A stretch of 64,000 bases of DNA, from NCBI RefSeq assembly GCF_021227995.1, contig NZ_CP089301.1, positions 4,836,001-4,900,000 on the forward strand. Reading direction: 5' to 3'. Positions 61,435 through 64,000 of this stretch are shown here, piece by piece. The notes beneath the pieces were generated by a model that had not been told where the DNA came from, ran no database searches, and saw only the letters and a list, made by a program, of their open reading frames with translations. How positions within the stretch are numbered: the stretch's first letter is position 1; every line of letters begins with the position of its first letter. The translations under genes were made by a program, and so were the position numbers. This stretch comes from Novosphingobium kaempferiae. GTDB taxonomy: Bacteria > Pseudomonadota > Alphaproteobacteria > Sphingomonadales > Sphingomonadaceae.

Positions 61435-62481
61435 TCACCCCACTGTACTGCGCCGCACCACCAGCCTTGCGGGCAGCGTGCGTGACGCCACCTCCCGATC
61501 CTCGATCTGGTCCGCCAGGGTCTCGACCAGCACCGCGCCCGCCTGCTTGAGATCCTGCATTACCGTGGTCAACGGCGGATTGGTCATGCTGGCGGCGGGG
61601 AGATCGTCGAAGCCCATCACCGCCACGTCGCCGGGGATGGACAGCCCCGCCTCGCCCAATGCCCGCATCGCACCGATGGCGATGAGATCGCTGGCAGCGA
61701 AGACGGCGTCGAACGCCAGCCCCTCCCCGATCACCTCGCGCATGGCGGTGTGGCCCATGTCCTCGAGGTTCACGACATCGCGCTGCAGGCGAGGATCGAC
61801 CTCCGCGCCCGCAGCGGCCATCGCCTCGCACAGCCCGCGATAGCGTTCGGCGAACTCGGGGTAATGCTCGTCCGCCTGCCCGAGAAAGACGATCCTCCGC
61901 CTCCCGAGCCCCAGCAGGTGCTCGCCAGCCATACGGCCCGCACCGCGATTGTCGGACCCCACCGTCGCGCCGATGTTGGCGCCGAGATCCACCGCATCGA
62001 CGCTGCCCCAGCGCACGAAATGCGTACCCTGCCCCACCAGTTGCCGCAGCCTGCTTTCGTAGAGCTTGTAGTCCCCGTAGCCGAGCAGGATCAGCCCATC
62101 CGCACGGTGGCTGTCCTGATAGCGGACGTGCCAGTCGTCCTCCAGCTTCTGGAACGAGATCAGCAGGTCGAGCCCCCGGTTCGCGCATTCCCGCGTGATC
62201 GCGCCCAGCATGGCGAGGAAGAACGGGTTGATCTTGGAATCGTCGGGAGACTGCTCCTCGAAGAACAGCAGCGCGATGGTGTTGGACCGCTGAGAGCGCA
62301 GCGAGGACGCGTTCTTGTCGACCGAGTAGTTCAGCTCCCGCGCGATCTCCTCGATCCGCGCGCGAGTGGCCGCGCTGACCGACTTGCTCCCGCGCAATGC
62401 GCGGCTGACGGTCGGCTGCGAAACCCCCGCCCGATAGGCGATGTCGAAGCTGGTCGGGCGGTTGGTCGGCTTGCGTCCCAT
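61435..62481 (-). CDS. LacI family transcriptional regulator
   Basis: A 348-residue repressor: HTH TSFDIAYRAGVSQPTVSRALRGSKSVSAATRARIEEIA with the hinge ELNYSVDKNASSLRSQ, and a periplasmic-binding-like ligand domain (NTIALLFFEE, GLILLGYGDY, DAVFAASDLIAIGAMRALGEAGLSIPGDVAVMGFDD). CAGGAAAG precedes ATG 62481. Placed between the MFS carrier and the divergent TonB receptor, it probably senses a sugar taken up by this locus. Confidence 0.94.
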   Translation of the reverse strand: MGRKPTNRPTSFDIAYRAGVSQPTVSRALRGSKSVSAATRARIEEIARELNYSVDKNASSLRSQRSNTIALLFFEEQSPDDSKINPFFLAMLGAITRECANRGLDLLISFQKLEDDWHVRYQDSHRADGLILLGYGDYKLYESRLRQLVGQGTHFVRWGSVDAVDLGANIGATVGSDNRGAGRMAGEHLLGLGRRRIVFLGQADEHYPEFAERYRGLCEAMAAAGAEVDPRLQRDVVNLEDMGHTAMREVIGEGLAFDAVFAASDLIAIGAMRALGEAGLSIPGDVAVMGFDDLPAASMTNPPLTTVMQDLKQAGAVLVETLADQIEDREVASRTLPARLVVRRSTVG

Positions 62482-62537
62482 TGGCTTTCCTGCTCGATGC
62501 TGCGCTGCAACATTGCCACAACCCGAGTTACACAACT

Positions 62538-62580
62538 CCATGCAATCGAGTGCTTTTAAGGGATTCTGCGCGTTGCATGG
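62538..62580. promoter_or_regulatory. Inverted repeat CCATGCAA / TTGCATGG
   Basis: Perfect 8-bp arms 27 bp apart in the divergent region, 57-99 bp upstream of the LacI gene start. Candidate operator half-sites. Confidence 0.4.
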
Positions 62581-62608
62581 AAGACACGGCGCGTACCCCT
62601 CCCGCACC

Positions 62609-62620
62609 TACGTATACGTA
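62609..62620. promoter_or_regulatory. Perfect palindrome TACGTATACGTA, candidate LacI-family operator
   Basis: A 12-bp perfect palindrome with a central TA in the divergent lacI-TonB receptor promoter region, 140 bp upstream of the receptor start. Confidence 0.45.
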
Positions 62621-62759
62621 TGCCATATTATGCGCAACGCAGGACCGTCTTAATCAGGGCAGGTCGAATGGAGTCGCGGCAGCAATGCTCGGGCTTCGCA
62701 GGAGGAGAGCCGGACACCATCCAGATGGGCCGGCAAACAGAGGGTCAGGAGAGGACATC

Positions 62760-64000
62760 ATGTCGCTTCGCAATGAGATTTCTGCCGTCGCGGGTTCGTC
62801 GCGCACGGCCATGGCTGCCGCACTTGTCGCGGCACTGCTTCCCGCTGCTGCATGGGCGCAGGACGCCGCCCCCGCAGATGACGCAGCCACCACGGAAGAT
62901 ACCGGCAGCATCGTCGTCACCGGCTACCGCGCGTCGCTGCTGAACGCGATCAACCAGAAGCGCAACGCCGAGCAGATCGTAGAATCGGTCTCGGCCGAAG
63001 ACATCGGCAAGCTGCCCGACGCATCGATCGCGGAATCGATCGCCCGCCTGCCGGGCCTCACCTCGCAGCGCGTCAACGGTCGCTCGAACTCGATCGCCAT
63101 CCGCGGCTTCGCGCCGGACTTCTCGACCACGCTGCTGAACGGCCGCGAACAGACCTCGACCGGCGACAACCGCGCCGTCGAGTATGACCAGTATCCGTCG
63201 GAAGTCGTCAGCACCGTCAACGTCTACAAGACGCCGATGGCCAGCCTCGTCGGCCAGGGCCTGTCGGGCACCGTGGACATGCGGACGATCCGTCCGCTCG
63301 ACGCGGGCAAGCGCATCATCTCGTTCGGCGCGCGCGGCACTTACGCGGATCTCGGCAAGCTCAACGCCGGGTCCGACGACAAGGGCTATCGCATGACCGG
63401 CACGTATGTCGATCAGTTCGCGAACGACACCCTCGGCATCGCGCTGGGCGCCAGCTACATCGACGAGCCGTACCAGATCCAGGAATTCAACGCCTGGGGC
63501 TATGCCGACACGCCGGATGGCAACAAGGTCATCGGCGGTTCGAAGTCCTACGTCACCTCGACCAAGCTGAAGCGCCTCGGCCTCAACGGCACCCTCCAGT
63601 GGAAGCCGACGCCGAACCTGACGACGACGCTCGATGCGTTCTACTCGGACTTCAAGGACGACCAGATCAAGCGCGGCATCGAACTGCCCCTGTTCTGGGA
63701 TCCGGACACCGCGTCGCTCGCCAACGGCACCGTCACCGACGGCCTCGTCACCTCGGGCACGTTCAACGGCGTCAAGAGCGTGGTCCGCAACGACCTGTTC
63801 CAGCGCCACGCCAAGCTCTACTCGTTCGGCTGGAACACCAAGTGGGAAGGCGATGACGGCTGGAAGGCCTACGCCGACGTCAGCTATTCCAAGACCGACC
63901 GCAGCGAGCTCAACATCGAGACGCTGGCCGGCACCGGCCGCAACACGATCGGTGCCCTGGACAGCGTCGACTTCGTGATGACCGGCAAGGGCGCGGTGTT
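62760..64000 (+). CDS. TonB-dependent receptor (cut by window end)
   Basis: The first about 413 residues of an outer-membrane receptor. A signal peptide (AAALVAALLPAAAWAQ) is followed by a TonB-box-like segment (GSIVVTGYRASLLNAINQKR) and a plug domain (EDIGKLPDASIAESIARLPGLTSQRVNGRSNSIAIRGFAPDFSTTLLNGRE). Barrel strands then begin (GYRMTGTYVDQFAND, TLDAFYSDFKDD). The plug text is the form abundant in sphingomonads and Caulobacter, often for carbohydrates. CAGGAGAGG lies before the ATG. Divergent from the LacI gene. Confidence 0.94.
   Translation, partial: MSLRNEISAVAGSSRTAMAAALVAALLPAAAWAQDAAPADDAATTEDTGSIVVTGYRASLLNAINQKRNAEQIVESVSAEDIGKLPDASIAESIARLPGLTSQRVNGRSNSIAIRGFAPDFSTTLLNGREQTSTGDNRAVEYDQYPSEVVSTVNVYKTPMASLVGQGLSGTVDMRTIRPLDAGKRIISFGARGTYADLGKLNAGSDDKGYRMTGTYVDQFANDTLGIALGASYIDEPYQIQEFNAWGYADTPDGNKVIGGSKSYVTSTKLKRLGLNGTLQWKPTPNLTTTLDAFYSDFKDDQIKRGIELPLFWDPDTASLANGTVTDGLVTSGTFNGVKSVVRNDLFQRHAKLYSFGWNTKWEGDDGWKAYADVSYSKTDRSELNIETLAGTGRNTIGALDSVDFVMTGKGAV

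Overview
The window is high-GC DNA in which almost every base is coding or short intergenic sequence. It looks like a chromosomal segment of a sphingomonad alphaproteobacterium, plausibly Novosphingobium or a close relative. The clues are a bacterial alternative oxidase, a TonB-dependent receptor with the plug motifs common in sphingomonads, many GST/SDR/LysR genes, small sphingomonad-type stress proteins, and palindromic intergenic hairpins of a kind I associate with this group. The genus is an inference. No rRNA, tRNA, CRISPR array or complete mobile element was seen.

Layout. 1-4.4 kb: a translationally coupled fatty-acid beta-oxidation operon on the minus strand (fadE-like, thiolase, fadJ-like, cut by the window edge). 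4.7-8 kb: GST, PoxB-like thiamine-diphosphate enzyme and SDR. 8-11.6 kb: a decayed stretch with small stress proteins, a truncated receiver domain, a CDF transporter split by one amber codon, and a mosaic of DUF2254 and HWE-kinase remnants. 11.6-18.3 kb: a cell-envelope block (sorbosone-dehydrogenase-like lipoprotein, DUF2231 protein, two L,D-transpeptidases), then DoxX, a disulfide reductase and a GST. 19-24 kb: small proteins, DedA, MgtC, a diguanylate cyclase and an orphan histidine kinase. 24.6-27.6 kb: GNAT, chloroperoxidase-like hydrolase, azoreductase and AhpD-like protein. 27.6-30.7 kb: a nitric-oxide response module (NsrR-like repressor, alternative oxidase, group III globin, flavohemoglobin) with two NsrR-like boxes in the divergent promoter. 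30.8-32.7 kb: three receiver proteins with no kinase beside them. 32.9-48.1 kb: redox enzymes (SDRs, hydrolases, cupin, Ohr-like protein) paired with LysR/AraC regulators, plus a 1023-residue beta-propeller sensor kinase with its convergent response regulator. 48-49 kb: an IS-like scar and hairpin repeats. 49.7-53.7 kb: a complete tripartite EmrAB-NodT-type efflux operon. 54.6-57.2 kb: a molybdate operon (ModE-like, ModA, ModB and a ModC without its C-terminal regulatory domain). 57.3-58.5 kb: an NmrA-like protein carrying eight phased 17-residue repeats. 58.5-64 kb: isovaleryl-CoA dehydrogenase, then an MFS sugar transporter, a LacI regulator and a divergent TonB receptor that together look like a carbohydrate uptake locus.

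The strongest candidates for something undescribed are the 17-residue tandem repeat inside the Rossmann fold at 57.4-57.8 kb, whose copies keep their protein sequence while differing at many synonymous sites, and the compact NO/respiration module at 27.6-30.7 kb.
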